A stretch of 64,000 nt of DNA from Owenweeksia sp965229445 (GCA_965229445.1 OZ245876.1:2728001-2792000), one strand, 5' to 3'; positions 18,561 through 28,226 are shown, counted from the stretch's first letter. Notes: generated by a model from the letters alone, not told the origin. Translations and numbers: made by a program.

Positions 18561-19327
18561 AGCACTTGCGTTCCTATTCTGATCAGTTCATGGAATGAGG
18601 AAGCTTTTAGAGATGCCCCTCCTATCAATCCTCCATCTACATCAGACTGGCCAAAGATTTCTTCAGCATTCTCGGGTTTGACAGAACCGCCATAGAGTAT
18701 ACTAACTGAGTCGGCAATGCGATCACTATAGGTACTGCCCAACCAATTTCTAATGAAAGCATGCATCTCTTGAGCCTGAGCAGGACTAGCCGTTTCGCCG
18801 GTACCAATAGCCCAAACCGGTTCATAGGCAATTACCAATTTCTCCAAATCCTCATCGCCAATACCCACCAGTGCTTCCTTCAACTGAGTTCTCACTACCT
18901 CTTCTTCTTTGCCTGCTTTACGATCTTCCAATACCTCCCCTACACACAGTATTGGCCTTACATTAGTGGCAAAGCACCGTTGGAGTTTGGCGTTTAAAAA
19001 ATCACCCTGCTCGTGAAAATACTGCCTGCGCTCAGAATGCCCTATAATAGCCCAATGAATACCTGAAGCGGTGAGCATACTGGTGCTGATTTCTCCTGTG
19101 TAAGCTCCAGATTCCTTGTCGTGACAGTTCTGCGCGGCAATGTGCACTTCAGTTGAACTTGCAGCTTCCGCAGCTTGAGATAAGTATAGTGTAGGTGGCG
19201 CCATTAGAACCAGCGTATCACCGATGTTGTGGTCATTACAATAAGCGTTTACTTCCGCTATCAGTGAGAGACCTTCGCTAGCATTAAGGTTCATTTTCCA
19301 ATTTCCGGCAACTATTTTCTGGGGCAT
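18557..19327 (-). CDS. tpiA: Triosephosphate isomerase
   Basis: 256 aa, full length. It interconverts dihydroxyacetone phosphate and glyceraldehyde 3-phosphate in glycolysis. All signatures are present: VAGNWKMNL (Asn and Lys of the active site), IIGHSERRQYF (electrophilic His), AYEPVWAIGTGETA (catalytic Glu and the mobile loop) and LYGGSVKPENA (phosphate-binding loop). It sits inside a long minus-strand operon between a DppB-like permease and prmA, an order seen in related Bacteroidota. Confidence 0.97.
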   Translation of the reverse strand: MPQKIVAGNWKMNLNASEGLSLIAEVNAYCNDHNIGDTLVLMAPPTLYLSQAAEAASSTEVHIAAQNCHDKESGAYTGEISTSMLTASGIHWAIIGHSERRQYFHEQGDFLNAKLQRCFATNVRPILCVGEVLEDRKAGKEEEVVRTQLKEALVGIGDEDLEKLVIAYEPVWAIGTGETASPAQAQEMHAFIRNWLGSTYSDRIADSVSILYGGSVKPENAEEIFGQSDVDGGLIGGASLKASSFHELIRIGTQVL

Positions 19328-19350
19328 AAAAAGATGTCTTTAAAGGTTGA

Positions 19351-20424
19351 TCAGACCCTCACGCGAGGGTCGAGTTGAGCATAAATGATATCTACCAAAA
19401 TATTGATAATCACAAAGGTAAAACCAATTACCAGTACCGCACCCATGACTACTGGTAAATCCAATTGATTTAAGGCTTCCACGATTTGTTTTCCAAGGCC
19501 ATTCCAGCCAAAGATGTATTCAACAAACACCGCTCCGGCAAGCATGCTGGCAAACCACCCGGAGGCAGCGGTAATCACGGGGTTAAGAGCATTGCGAAGA
19601 GCGTGCTTTCTCACAATGTATGACATGGAAAAGCCTTTGGCTCTGGCTGTAGTAATGTAATTCTGACCCAATTCCTCCAACAAGCTACCCCGGGTAAGCT
19701 GTATGATAACACCTAAGGGTCTGATTCCAAGAACAATTGCCGGCAAAATGAGGTTTTTAAGTTGAAGATACACCCCTTCTCCAAAATCATCTACCTCATA
19801 CAAACTACCCGTCATATTTAGTCCGGTGTACGCTGCTAAAACATAGCCAAAAATCCAGGCAAAGAGAATAGCTGAGAAAAATGACGGTAGTGACATGCCA
19901 ATTGTACCCACAAAGCTTATTAAGCGATCGAGCCAACTATTGCTTACCAGGGCACTAATCATTCCCAAAACCACCCCCAATAGCATCGCAATAAAAATAG
20001 AAGCGGTGGCGAGAATGATGGTGTTGGGAAGGGTCTCTCGGATAATACTGATTACCGGCTTTCCCTGGTTCTGAAAAGACTCTCGAAGGTAGGGCCATTT
20101 GACGACCAGGGTACTTCCAGAAATTGTAAATAAGGAAAAATAAGTACCCTCGTATTTTGACAGATAGGTGTAACTATTCTCATCACCAGAATGAAACGAG
20201 ATTGGAGAGATATCATTTAGATAATAAATGTACTGTTTGGCAATAGGCTGATCAAAACCGTACTTCTTTTTAATAGTAGCTAACTGTTCACTGTCCTCCC
20301 TTTGGTCCAGCATCATACGGGCAGGATCACCTGGAAGTACGGAGAATAGAAAGAAAACGGCCGTGGCCACTCCAATAAGAACCAGAATGCTATAAGCAAT
20401 TTTATTTGCGATATATCTTAGCAA
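19351..20424 (-). CDS. DppB/OppB-type ABC transporter permease
   Basis: 357 aa, inner-membrane permease of the peptide/nickel transporter class. The N-terminal segment FFLFSVLPGDPARMML and YGFDQPIAKQYIYYL are typical, and the EAA loop that contacts the ATPase reads ARAKGFSMSYIVRKHALRNALNPV. No ATPase, second permease or binding protein gene is adjacent, so partners must be encoded elsewhere. It lies 1 bp after the DoxX-type gene and 23 bp before tpiA. The N-terminal periplasmic loop is longer than usual (about residues 60-110). Confidence 0.88.
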   Translation of the reverse strand: MLRYIANKIAYSILVLIGVATAVFFLFSVLPGDPARMMLDQREDSEQLATIKKKYGFDQPIAKQYIYYLNDISPISFHSGDENSYTYLSKYEGTYFSLFTISGSTLVVKWPYLRESFQNQGKPVISIIRETLPNTIILATASIFIAMLLGVVLGMISALVSNSWLDRLISFVGTIGMSLPSFFSAILFAWIFGYVLAAYTGLNMTGSLYEVDDFGEGVYLQLKNLILPAIVLGIRPLGVIIQLTRGSLLEELGQNYITTARAKGFSMSYIVRKHALRNALNPVITAASGWFASMLAGAVFVEYIFGWNGLGKQIVEALNQLDLPVVMGAVLVIGFTFVIINILVDIIYAQLDPRVRV

Positions 20425-20425
20425 A

Positions 20426-21571
20426 CTAAGGCAGAATTTCAGCTAGCTCGGAAAATTCAGGTAAGTCATGGTAATGCCATTTCTTAATCACCCGCCCTTG
20501 CTTGAGCATAACTATACCGGGGTTGGCTCTCACCACAGTTTTTAGGGTAGTTTCATCCATAGAGCCAAATGGAAATGGCGTTTGCAATTCATGCCTCAAC
20601 TTCTCCACCGTGGCTGGCAAGCTCGCAGTTACCCCAATAAACGGGATACCGGCTTTTTCCGCCTGAAGTGCAAATTCATTAATGGACGCATAAGCCTCAT
20701 GATTGGTCTTTTCCATCTGATAAGATATCAGCATAAAGACTACCGGTGCGCTAAGTATAGAATCTGTAATATCTCGATCTTCTACACTCAAGATAAAATC
20801 GTGTACCGGTGGCTCATATCCCTTCTCCAGAACCACGGTTTCTGTCTTATCAGTCAGCATCTCCCATCCTTCCTTCTCATACCATTTATCCGCTACATAG
20901 GCATCCGACCCAACTGCAATTTCCTCTCCGGTAGTTTCATTCTTCATCACATAAACGGTACCGTACTTGGTGGGCGTAAGTCCAAGCTCTTCTGCTGATT
21001 TCATCCCATCAACTATGCTTAGTCCCTCAGCATAGGGACGGAAATCCCATACGGGAAGATGACGTAATACATGTCTTCCAAAAAAGATACAGAAAATCAG
21101 ACCCAGAGCCATAATCAACCTCATGGCACCTCGCTTGAATATTGGTTGTATATACTTCTGGTTCACCAGGATAATGAGGATAAGTACGGTAAGAATCAAA
21201 TCCTTATAAAAAGATTGCCAGGGATTAAGTGGTATGGCATCACCAAAGCAACCACAATCTGTGACCTTGTTGAAGTAAGCGGAATAAAAAGTGAGGAAGG
21301 TGAAAAATAGGATGATACCAAATAACAGCCATACCGTAAGTTTTTTCCAGTACCCGAGTAAGAGTGCCAAACCCAGTATTACTTCCAGAATGACCACAAG
21401 CAAGGCAAATTGCAGAGCCAGAGGCTGTAAGAAGGGTAGATTCAGAACATCAGGAGCGAAATACTCATCGAGCTTGTAGGAAAAACCAAGCGGATCGTTG
21501 AGCTTTATGATGCCAGAGAAGATAAACAATACTCCAACCAATATTCTGGCTAGTTGTGTAATCACTTTCAT
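20426..21571 (-). CDS. BT_3928-like DoxX membrane protein with thioredoxin-like C-terminus
   Basis: 381 aa. The first 140 residues hold four helices of the DoxX/MauE type (GVLFIFSGIIKLNDPLG, LGLALLLGYWKKLT, CGCFGDAIPLNPW). The rest is soluble and resembles a thioredoxin-like fold (PVVFMLISYQMEKTNHEA, then GIPFIGVTASLP) without a CxxC pair. Proteins of this layout are conserved between DUF1599 and tpiA genes in Bacteroidota. Role not established; the MauE-like part hints at envelope redox chemistry. One base separates it from the permease gene. Confidence 0.82.
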   Translation of the reverse strand: MKVITQLARILVGVLFIFSGIIKLNDPLGFSYKLDEYFAPDVLNLPFLQPLALQFALLVVILEVILGLALLLGYWKKLTVWLLFGIILFFTFLTFYSAYFNKVTDCGCFGDAIPLNPWQSFYKDLILTVLILIILVNQKYIQPIFKRGAMRLIMALGLIFCIFFGRHVLRHLPVWDFRPYAEGLSIVDGMKSAEELGLTPTKYGTVYVMKNETTGEEIAVGSDAYVADKWYEKEGWEMLTDKTETVVLEKGYEPPVHDFILSVEDRDITDSILSAPVVFMLISYQMEKTNHEAYASINEFALQAEKAGIPFIGVTASLPATVEKLRHELQTPFPFGSMDETTLKTVVRANPGIVMLKQGRVIKKWHYHDLPEFSELAEILP

Positions 21572-21573
21572 AC

Positions 21574-22116
21574 TTAGTCCTTTTCGTTCATTTGAATTAA
21601 GGCAAAAACCGCATAGTTAATCATGTCAAAATAATTGGCATCCAATCCTTCCGAAACAAGGGTTTTGCCCTGATTATCCTCTATTTGCTTAACGCGTAAC
21701 AACTTCTGTAAAATCAGATCGGTAAATGAGCTAATACGCATGTCGCGCCAGGCCTCGCCATAATCATGGTTTTTGCGTTCCATTAAGGCTTTGGCTTCCG
21801 CCAGATATTTATCAAACAATTCTTGTGCCCTTTCAGCACTGATGTCCACCTGATCAGCCACGCCAAGCTCCAGCTGGATCAAAGCCATTACCGAATAATT
21901 CAAAATCCCGATAAATTCCCCGCGTAGATTATCACCAATCATCTGTTTGCCCTTTTCCTCGATGCTGCGAATTCTTTGAGCTTTTATGAAGATCTGATCG
22001 GTAAGGGAAGGCAATCTCAGAATCCTCCAGGCGGCACCATAGTCTTTCATTTTTTTAGAATACAGCTGTCTGCATTCTTCGGTAACCTCATTGTACTGTT
22101 GGGATGTATCAGCCAT
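21574..22116 (-). CDS. DUF1599 protein
   Basis: 180 aa made of two similar halves, each with a KDYGxAWR-type motif: KMKDYGAAWRILRLPSLTDQI and KNHDYGEAWRDMRISSFTDLI, each followed by a helix with I-x-N-Y-(S/A)V-x-A-L-I-Q. This internal duplication is characteristic of DUF1599, which may be related to all-alpha NTP pyrophosphatases, though function is unproven. First gene of the minus-strand operon, divergent from folP across 48 bp. Confidence 0.88.
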   Translation of the reverse strand: MADTSQQYNEVTEECRQLYSKKMKDYGAAWRILRLPSLTDQIFIKAQRIRSIEEKGKQMIGDNLRGEFIGILNYSVMALIQLELGVADQVDISAERAQELFDKYLAEAKALMERKNHDYGEAWRDMRISSFTDLILQKLLRVKQIEDNQGKTLVSEGLDANYFDMINYAVFALIQMNEKD

Positions 22117-22164
22117 TTAATACTTTAGCCGGGCGGGTTTTTCCGCTTTATTTTAGGTGATGAA

Positions 22165-23040
22165 ATGTCGATAAAAAACGGAGTGAAAGATACCATTTTT
22201 GAGAGGAACCAACTGCTAAAAATTCGGGGTGAGTTGTACGAGATATCACAAGCCTGGGTAATGGGGATTCTCAACCTCACCACTGATTCATTCTATGACG
22301 GTGGACAATATAATCGTTTAGATCAGGCACTGAGGCACACAGAAAATATGCTGTTAGATGGGGCTAAAATTATTGATGTTGGCGCCAGTTCTAGCAGACC
22401 GGGAGCACCAATATCAAAGGTGCAGGAAGAAATAACTAGCTTAAGTTCCTATCTCAACCGGGCGCGTGGGGAGTTTCCAGATGCCTTCTTTTCCATCGAT
22501 ACTTACCATGCTGAGGTGGCCAGGGCGGCGGCAGATTTAGGCGCAGATATGATCAACGATATTTCTGGAGGTCAGCTAGATAAGCAAATGGCACCAGTAA
22601 TGGGAGAGTTAGGTCTTCCCTATATTATGATGCATATGAAGGGTAGCCCAGCTACTATGCAGCGTGAAGCTAATTACGACAATGTTTTTAAAGACCTGAG
22701 CTATTACTTTTCCAAACAGATTGAATTGTTTCGTTCCCACAATGTTCACGATTTAATTATTGACCCAGGTTTTGGTTTTGCCAAAAATCTGGAGCACAAT
22801 TATGAGCTCCTGGGCAAATTATCTGAATTTAAAATGCTGGGATTACCCATTCTAGTAGGTATTAGTCGCAAATCAATGATTCGTAAATTATTGGAAGTAG
22901 ATTCTGAAGCATCCCTGAACGGCACCACAGTGTTAAATACAATCGCCTTGATGAAAGGAGCCAATATCCTAAGAGTACATGATGTAAAGGAAGCGGTTGA
23001 AGCAGTGAAAATCCTTACTTTCATCCAAAATTATACCTGA
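22165..23040 (+). CDS. folP: Dihydropteroate synthase
   Basis: 291 aa. It condenses p-aminobenzoate with dihydropterin pyrophosphate in folate synthesis. Motifs in order: VMGILNLTTDSFYDGG (pterin pocket), IIDVGASSSRPGA (the D-x-G-x-x-S-x-R-P loop), DMINDISGGQ, IIDPGFGFAKN and LVGISRKSMI with the substrate lysine. The 48-bp gap to the divergent DUF1599 gene must hold both promoters. Its stop overlaps the cdaA start by one base (TGATG). Confidence 0.96.
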   Translation: MSIKNGVKDTIFERNQLLKIRGELYEISQAWVMGILNLTTDSFYDGGQYNRLDQALRHTENMLLDGAKIIDVGASSSRPGAPISKVQEEITSLSSYLNRARGEFPDAFFSIDTYHAEVARAAADLGADMINDISGGQLDKQMAPVMGELGLPYIMMHMKGSPATMQREANYDNVFKDLSYYFSKQIELFRSHNVHDLIIDPGFGFAKNLEHNYELLGKLSEFKMLGLPILVGISRKSMIRKLLEVDSEASLNGTTVLNTIALMKGANILRVHDVKEAVEAVKILTFIQNYT

Positions 23041-23816
23041 TGTCCTTTCTCGACTTCCGTATTCTTGATGCTCTGGACATCCTCTTTGTAGCATTTCTTT
23101 TGTATCAACTCTACCGGTTGATCCGGGGAACCGTGGCCATCAATATTTTCCTCGGTGTAGCAGCTATCTACCTGATATGGAAATTGGTGGAAGCCTTACA
23201 GATGGAGCTCCTCACAGAAATTCTGGGAAACTTCATGGGCGTGGGATTTATTGCCCTTGTTATTGTGTTTCAGCAGGAAATTCGCAAATTTTTACTGGTG
23301 CTGGGCTCCACCAGTTTCACGCGGCGACGAAGATTTTTACGTCAGTTAAATTGGATAAGAACCGAGGATGATACCGATGTAGGAATCGAAGAAATTGGCA
23401 TGGCCTGTAGGGATCTCGCGGCCACTAAAACCGGTGCGATCATTGTCATGGAAAGAAAAAGTGGCCTGGGGTCTTATTCTGATACTGGCACTTTAATCAA
23501 TGCTAAATTATCAGCCCGACTGTTGGAGAGTATCTTTAATAAGAGCTCCCCCTTGCATGATGGCGCGGTAATCGTGAGCAATGGTAAAATAATTGCTGCC
23601 GGTTGTATTCTGCCCATTACAGAAAAAACTTCCTTACCCAGAAGATTTGGATTGCGACATAGAGCGGCCATTGGCATAGCAGAAAAAACAGACGCCTTAT
23701 CCGTGATTGTATCAGAAGAAACGGGAGACATCTCTTTAGCCATAAACGATCACTTTGACAATAAGATCTCACCCAATGAATTGGAAACCGCCATTAAGCA
23801 GGCTTTAGCGCGATAA
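23040..23816 (+). CDS. cdaA: CdaA-type diadenylate cyclase
   Basis: 258 aa. It makes cyclic di-AMP from two ATP. Three N-terminal hydrophobic helices (about residues 10-75) precede the DAC domain, in which both catalytic signatures are intact: SPLHDGAVIV (D-G-A) and GLRHRAAIGI (R-H-R). The folP-cdaA pair is conserved in Bacteroidota. The stop lies 4 bp from the end of the convergent spoIID-like gene, so the two transcripts meet here. Confidence 0.95.
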   Translation: MSFLDFRILDALDILFVAFLLYQLYRLIRGTVAINIFLGVAAIYLIWKLVEALQMELLTEILGNFMGVGFIALVIVFQQEIRKFLLVLGSTSFTRRRRFLRQLNWIRTEDDTDVGIEEIGMACRDLAATKTGAIIVMERKSGLGSYSDTGTLINAKLSARLLESIFNKSSPLHDGAVIVSNGKIIAAGCILPITEKTSLPRRFGLRHRAAIGIAEKTDALSVIVSEETGDISLAINDHFDNKISPNELETAIKQALAR

Positions 23817-23820
23817 GGAT

Positions 23821-25005
23821 TTAGTTTTTAGCCAGTACCAGGTCAAGCCTTTCGATTGATTCCAACTCTACTCCGGCAAAATAGAAGTCAATAATTTCCC
23901 GATAGCTGTAGCCCCTTCTTGCCATTTCCATGGCACCATCCTGAGACAAACCAACACCATGACCATAACCACGGCCCTTAAGTATCAGCTTGCTATTAGG
24001 TATCTCGTGAACCTCAAAAAAAGTAGACCGGAGCTTGAAGTGATACCTCACTGTTGTTAACTTCAGCTTCTTCCCTTTATATTCAAAATAGGCTTGTCGG
24101 GGAGCATGGTCAATGTTTAGGATGGCTTTTCGGAGGTAAACATCATCCTTCACCCCTAATTTTCTGGCAAAATATCCATAAAACTCATCGGCGTCCATTT
24201 CTCTTTCCCAGGTGTAGCTGCCCACTCCAATGCTAAAACTATCTACTCTCGACCTTAGGTATTCCAGAGGCTGAATCCATACATCTTCCGAATTGGTGCA
24301 CACTCCACCGCTATTCGCGTGAAATACACCCAAAATCGGTTCGCATTCTTCCGTAACCACAATAGTGTCTTCGGTGGCTTTTACAGCCTCCAGTATTGCT
24401 GCGGCATGCTGATAACGGGGGCGGGAGAAATACACCTGGCTGGTAACATCATCCTTTAAATTATAACCGTCCTTTTTGTGCTTGTTGTAGTTTTTTAAAG
24501 CAAAGGTTCTGGCTAAAACAGCTTGCGCTTTGAAGTACTCTGGATTGTTGAGATGGCCCCCTTCACTTTCTACTACGCCGGCCACATAATTCTCAATATC
24601 CACCAAATTAACAACCTGAAGATATCCTTTATGCAAGCGCAACCTAAGGTCGCCGCGGTACACCCTCTGTTTGCCTCCTGCCTTGATGCGAAATTCTTTT
24701 CTCTGGTCCCTACTCTTTATCAATATTCCATGGTAATTACCAAGTGCGAAGTCACCGCGCGTAGTTTTGAGTTGGGAGCCGTTTTTCAGAAAGTGAATCA
24801 CCTTATGACCGGCAGGTTCGTATAATCCGATCACCGTATCAATAGGTTGCAACTGCTTATCCAGGGCAATAAGAAAGTAATCACCGCTATCAGGAATTAC
24901 GGTAGCCTGACTGAGATTGAGCGTGGAAAACAACCTGATTTGCAATTCCACTCCCCATAGGTTTCCAGCACACAAAAGACATAAAGCAACTAGTGCAACT
25001 CTCAT
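23821..25005 (-). CDS. SpoIID/LytB domain protein
   Basis: 394 aa with a signal peptide (MRVALVALCLLCAGNLWG). The SpoIID core shows YVAGVVESEGGHLNNPEYFKAQAVLARTFAL, containing the catalytic-type Glu of the family, and near the end GRGYGHGVGLSQDGAMEMARRG, the conserved G-x-G-H-G-x-G-x-S-Q. SpoIID proteins are lytic transglycosylase-like enzymes acting on denuded peptidoglycan; in non-sporulating Bacteroidota the role is probably in division or envelope remodelling. The start overlaps the lpxB stop by 4 bp. Confidence 0.88.
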   Translation of the reverse strand: MRVALVALCLLCAGNLWGVELQIRLFSTLNLSQATVIPDSGDYFLIALDKQLQPIDTVIGLYEPAGHKVIHFLKNGSQLKTTRGDFALGNYHGILIKSRDQRKEFRIKAGGKQRVYRGDLRLRLHKGYLQVVNLVDIENYVAGVVESEGGHLNNPEYFKAQAVLARTFALKNYNKHKKDGYNLKDDVTSQVYFSRPRYQHAAAILEAVKATEDTIVVTEECEPILGVFHANSGGVCTNSEDVWIQPLEYLRSRVDSFSIGVGSYTWEREMDADEFYGYFARKLGVKDDVYLRKAILNIDHAPRQAYFEYKGKKLKLTTVRYHFKLRSTFFEVHEIPNSKLILKGRGYGHGVGLSQDGAMEMARRGYSYREIIDFYFAGVELESIERLDLVLAKN

Positions 25006-26111
25006 CTGTTGATTAGCTCAATTATTAATTCAGCTGCTCGGCCTGAAGCACCCCCACCTCCCAGCTTCACCCTTAAATTGTCATACTCGTTTAACAAGAC
25101 ACTTCGGTTAGATTCCAACTTATTCAACTCTCTGGCCAATGATCTGGTATTGAATTCGGCCTGAATTAATTCCTTGACCAATTCGCGATCAACAATAAGA
25201 TTAACCAGCGAGATGTACTTTACCTTAACCAATCTTCTGGCAATCCAATAACTCAACCAGTTTCCTTTGTAACAGACCACCTGAGGCACTTTAAACAAAG
25301 CGGTTTCGAGGGTGGCAGTGCCAGAGGTTACCATCGCCATATCACTCACTTCCAGCAGATCATAAGTCCTGGAATGAATCATATTCAGAGTGCCCGGGTC
25401 AACAACACTGCGGTAAAAATCCTCATCCTGTGAAGGTGCCATGGCCAGGGTAATTTGATGATCCGGAAATTGTTGCGCGGTCTTTAGCATGGTAGGCAGC
25501 ATGGAGCGGATTTCCTGCTTTCTGCTGCCTGGTAGAAGCGTGAGTACCTTTTTATTAGGATCCAGCCCTAACTCTCGTTTTCTCTCCGAAAGTTCAAAAC
25601 CTGCCCGATGCGCTATTTCGTCCAGCAAAGGGTGGCCAACATAGTCAACCTCCATATCAAAGCCAGCGTAAAAATCCTTTTCAAAAGGGAGGATACAAAT
25701 CATTCTGTCCACATCGCGTTTGAGGGCGTGCACACGATTCTGCTTCCAGGCCCAAATCTGAGGAGAGATGTAGTACACCACCTTTATTCCTTGTTCTTTG
25801 GCCCATTTAGCAATGCGCATATTAAATCCTGGATAGTCAATTAGAATCAAAACATCCGGTGCATACTCCAGGACATCCTTCTTACAGGTCTTAAGGTTGT
25901 TAAGGATGGTTCTTAGGTTAAGCAGTACTTCCAGAAAACCCATAAAAGCCAGCTCGCGATAATGTTTCACCAGGGTAGCCCCCACCGCGCGCATACGATC
26001 GCCACCCCAGCAACGAAAGTTAGCCTCCTTATCCCTGCTACTGATCGCTTTAAGAAGATTAGCACCATGGAGATCCCCACTTGCTTCTCCGGCAATTACA
26101 TAGTACTTCAA
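25002..26111 (-). CDS. lpxB: Lipid-A-disaccharide synthase
   Basis: 369 aa, full length. LpxB joins UDP-2,3-diacylglucosamine and lipid X to give the lipid A disaccharide at the cytoplasmic face. Seen: YVIAGEASGDLHGANL at the N-terminus, FMGFLEVLLNLRTI, YYISPQIWAWKQNRV, CILPFEKDFY, LTLLPGSRKQEI and VTSGTATLETALF, all in family order. It follows a 98-aa membrane protein and surE on the same strand and is coupled to the spoIID-like gene. Confidence 0.96.
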   Translation of the reverse strand: MKYYVIAGEASGDLHGANLLKAISSRDKEANFRCWGGDRMRAVGATLVKHYRELAFMGFLEVLLNLRTILNNLKTCKKDVLEYAPDVLILIDYPGFNMRIAKWAKEQGIKVVYYISPQIWAWKQNRVHALKRDVDRMICILPFEKDFYAGFDMEVDYVGHPLLDEIAHRAGFELSERKRELGLDPNKKVLTLLPGSRKQEIRSMLPTMLKTAQQFPDHQITLAMAPSQDEDFYRSVVDPGTLNMIHSRTYDLLEVSDMAMVTSGTATLETALFKVPQVVCYKGNWLSYWIARRLVKVKYISLVNLIVDRELVKELIQAEFNTRSLARELNKLESNRSVLLNEYDNLRVKLGGGGASGRAAELIIELINR

Positions 26112-26176
26112 CTGGTAAATATTGAGTTATAAAACTAAGCTGTCAGGGCAAGCCTGAATTCAAGGCAGGCAAAAGA

Positions 26177-26473
26177 TTATAACAGAAACCTGTAAATAAA
26201 TATTCCGATGAGATAAAGCACACTCACAAACAAGATTCCCCGACTTAAATCTTCCTTTTGAAAGCGCAGGAAAATAAAAAACAAGGCCGCATTAATAATC
26301 ATCCCCAAGGTAATTATTTGCACATTGATTTGCTTAATGAGCTCTTCTTCACTTATGTTCTGGATGCCCAGTAATTCAGGCCTGGCCTCCAAAATTAACG
26401 CAATACCAAACAAGGGAGTAATAAGACCAATTAGGAGTCCCATCAACCACTGTGGGCTTAGTTTACTGAACAT
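26177..26473 (-). CDS. Small three-helix membrane protein between surE and lpxB
   Basis: 98 aa with three hydrophobic stretches (LMGLLIGLITPLFGIALI, IITLGMIINAALFFIFL, LFVSVLYLIGIFIYRFL) joined by short charged loops. No named family is recognised, but an ORF of this size and type at this position is a recurrent feature of surE-lpxB clusters in the phylum. Gaps of 48 bp to surE and 65 bp to lpxB suggest one transcript. Confidence 0.75.
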   Translation of the reverse strand: MFSKLSPQWLMGLLIGLITPLFGIALILEARPELLGIQNISEEELIKQINVQIITLGMIINAALFFIFLRFQKEDLSRGILFVSVLYLIGIFIYRFLL

Positions 26474-26521
26474 AAGTTGAGAGCTTTGATTTGTTAACGC
26501 AGAAAAATCGCGCTTATTGAA

Positions 26522-27295
26522 TTAGAGTTTCCAACTATTAAGTTGATCCATAAGCGCATAAGCAGTAATATCGCTATTTACGGGTACTACGGAAATAAAA
26601 TAATTGGCCAGGGCCCATTCATCGGTATCTTCCCCTGAATCATAGTTCACAAATTTCCCGGTAAGCCAATAATAATTCCGCCTGCGCGGATCCTGGCGAG
26701 CATCAAACTCTTCTTCCCAATTAGCCCTGGCTTGCCTACACACGCGTACTCCTTTATACGGCGCACCCGTGTGTTTTGGAATATTGACATTGAGGCAAGT
26801 GCCATGTGGCAGTCCATTCGCCATGACAGATTCTGCAATCTTTTTAATATGAGTGCGGGCCGAGTTAAAATCAGCCTCCCAGCTATAGTCGAGCAATGAA
26901 AACCCGATAGAAGGAATCCCTTCCAGGGAACCTTCTACTGCGGCCGACATCGTACCGGAGTAGATAACATTAATAGATGAGTTACTGCCATGGTTAATTC
27001 CTGAAACTACCAGGTCTGGCTTTCTGTCCAGCACCACATTTACTGCCAGCTTGACACAATCCACCGGCGTTCCACTCACGCTATATTCGGTTTGTGGACC
27101 ATCGTCAATTCTAATTTCATCGCATCTTAAAATACCCTCAATGGTGATGGCATGCCCCTTCCCACTTTGCGGTCCATCAGGCGCAACTACCACAACCTCA
27201 CCGAGTTCATTCATAATAGAAATGAGGCAGCGCAATCCTGGTGCAGTAATTCCATCGTCATTAGAAACCAATATTAAGGGGCGATCTGAGGCCAT
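26522..27295 (-). CDS. surE: SurE, 5'/3'-nucleotidase
   Basis: 257 aa. SurE dephosphorylates nucleoside monophosphates with a divalent metal. The N-terminal ILVSNDDGITAPGL supplies the metal-binding D-D; VVAPDGPQSGKGHAITI and VSGINHGSNSSINVIYSGTMSAA give the remaining S and N ligands. Length is typical. It heads a minus-strand cluster with a small membrane protein, lpxB and a spoIID-like gene and is divergent from the zinc peptidase gene. Confidence 0.95.
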   Translation of the reverse strand: MASDRPLILVSNDDGITAPGLRCLISIMNELGEVVVVAPDGPQSGKGHAITIEGILRCDEIRIDDGPQTEYSVSGTPVDCVKLAVNVVLDRKPDLVVSGINHGSNSSINVIYSGTMSAAVEGSLEGIPSIGFSLLDYSWEADFNSARTHIKKIAESVMANGLPHGTCLNVNIPKHTGAPYKGVRVCRQARANWEEEFDARQDPRRRNYYWLTGKFVNYDSGEDTDEWALANYFISVVPVNSDITAYALMDQLNSWKL

Positions 27296-27387
27296 AGGCG
27301 TAGCTTTTCAGCAAAACTATTGTTTACGTTCGGATGGTGGGGCATACATTTTGCTATTTTCGACAAAGGAAACTAATAGAAAAAAAT

Positions 27388-28074
27388 ATGCTTTTTATCA
27401 TTCTAATAGCCTTTATGTTGATTGGGTTTATTGTCCAACAAAGGCTAAAATCGAAGTTTAAGAAATACAGCAAGATTCCGGTGAGCAACGGCATGACAGG
27501 GAAAGAGATCGCGGAGAGAATGCTTGCGGAGAACAATATACACGACGTGAAAGTAATTTCTACGCCAGGTAAATTAACGGATCATTACAACCCTGCTAAT
27601 AAGACCGTGAATCTGAGCGAAGAGGTTTATATGAGTAATTCTGTCGCGGCAGCAGCTGTGGCAGCTCATGAATGTGGTCATGCGGTGCAGCATGCTACGG
27701 CCTACTCGTGGTTGCAATTACGGTCTGCCCTGGTACCAGTGGTAAGCTTTAGTTCCAAGGCGATGAGCATCATTTTTATGTTGATGATTTTTGGAGCATT
27801 TGTGGTTAATATTTTCCCTTTGTCGACCGTATTATGGACCATGGTCATTCTACAAGGTGCAGTAACACTCTTTACGGTTATAACGCTTCCGGTAGAATAT
27901 GACGCTAGTGCCAGAGCGCTGGTATGGTTAGATAACTCCGGCTCGATGGGAAGGATACAACACGACCAGGCCAAAGACGCTTTAAACGCTGCGGCCAGTA
28001 CTTATTTGGTAGCAGCCCTGGCCGCCATTACTCAGTTGGCTTACTATGTAATGTTATTGGCAGGACGGGATTGA
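27388..28074 (+). CDS. YugP-type membrane zinc metallopeptidase
   Basis: 228 aa. The zinc motif AAHECGHAVQHA (H-E-x-x-H) is in the first half, preceded by TDHYNPANKTVNLSEEVY, and followed by hydrophobic segments typical of the YugP/neutral zinc metallopeptidase family. The ATG at 27388 gives MLFIILIAFMLIGFIVQ, a proper N-terminal helix; the longer in-frame start at 27334 lies inside the promoter region. Substrates are unknown. Its stop codon lies in a hairpin (28071-28100). Confidence 0.88.
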   Translation: MLFIILIAFMLIGFIVQQRLKSKFKKYSKIPVSNGMTGKEIAERMLAENNIHDVKVISTPGKLTDHYNPANKTVNLSEEVYMSNSVAAAAVAAHECGHAVQHATAYSWLQLRSALVPVVSFSSKAMSIIFMLMIFGAFVVNIFPLSTVLWTMVILQGAVTLFTVITLPVEYDASARALVWLDNSGSMGRIQHDQAKDALNAAASTYLVAALAAITQLAYYVMLLAGRD

Positions 28075-28100
28075 GGTAGTGAATTCACTAGTCACCTCAA
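28071..28100 (+). terminator. Hairpin over the peptidase stop codon
   Basis: TTGAGGT at 28071-28077 pairs with ACCTCAA at 28094-28100, and the loop contains the palindrome AGTGAATTCACT. There is no T-tract, so factor-independent termination is uncertain. Confidence 0.4.
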
Positions 28101-28226
28101 CCAATATATGGATCCTTGAATATTTTGCTAAGTAGTTGTATTTAGATTATCAATGCTATTGCTTATGCCCTTGATTCATCACTTCTTACTGATGACCCAA
28201 GAAGACAAGCCGTCTCCACTTTTCAC

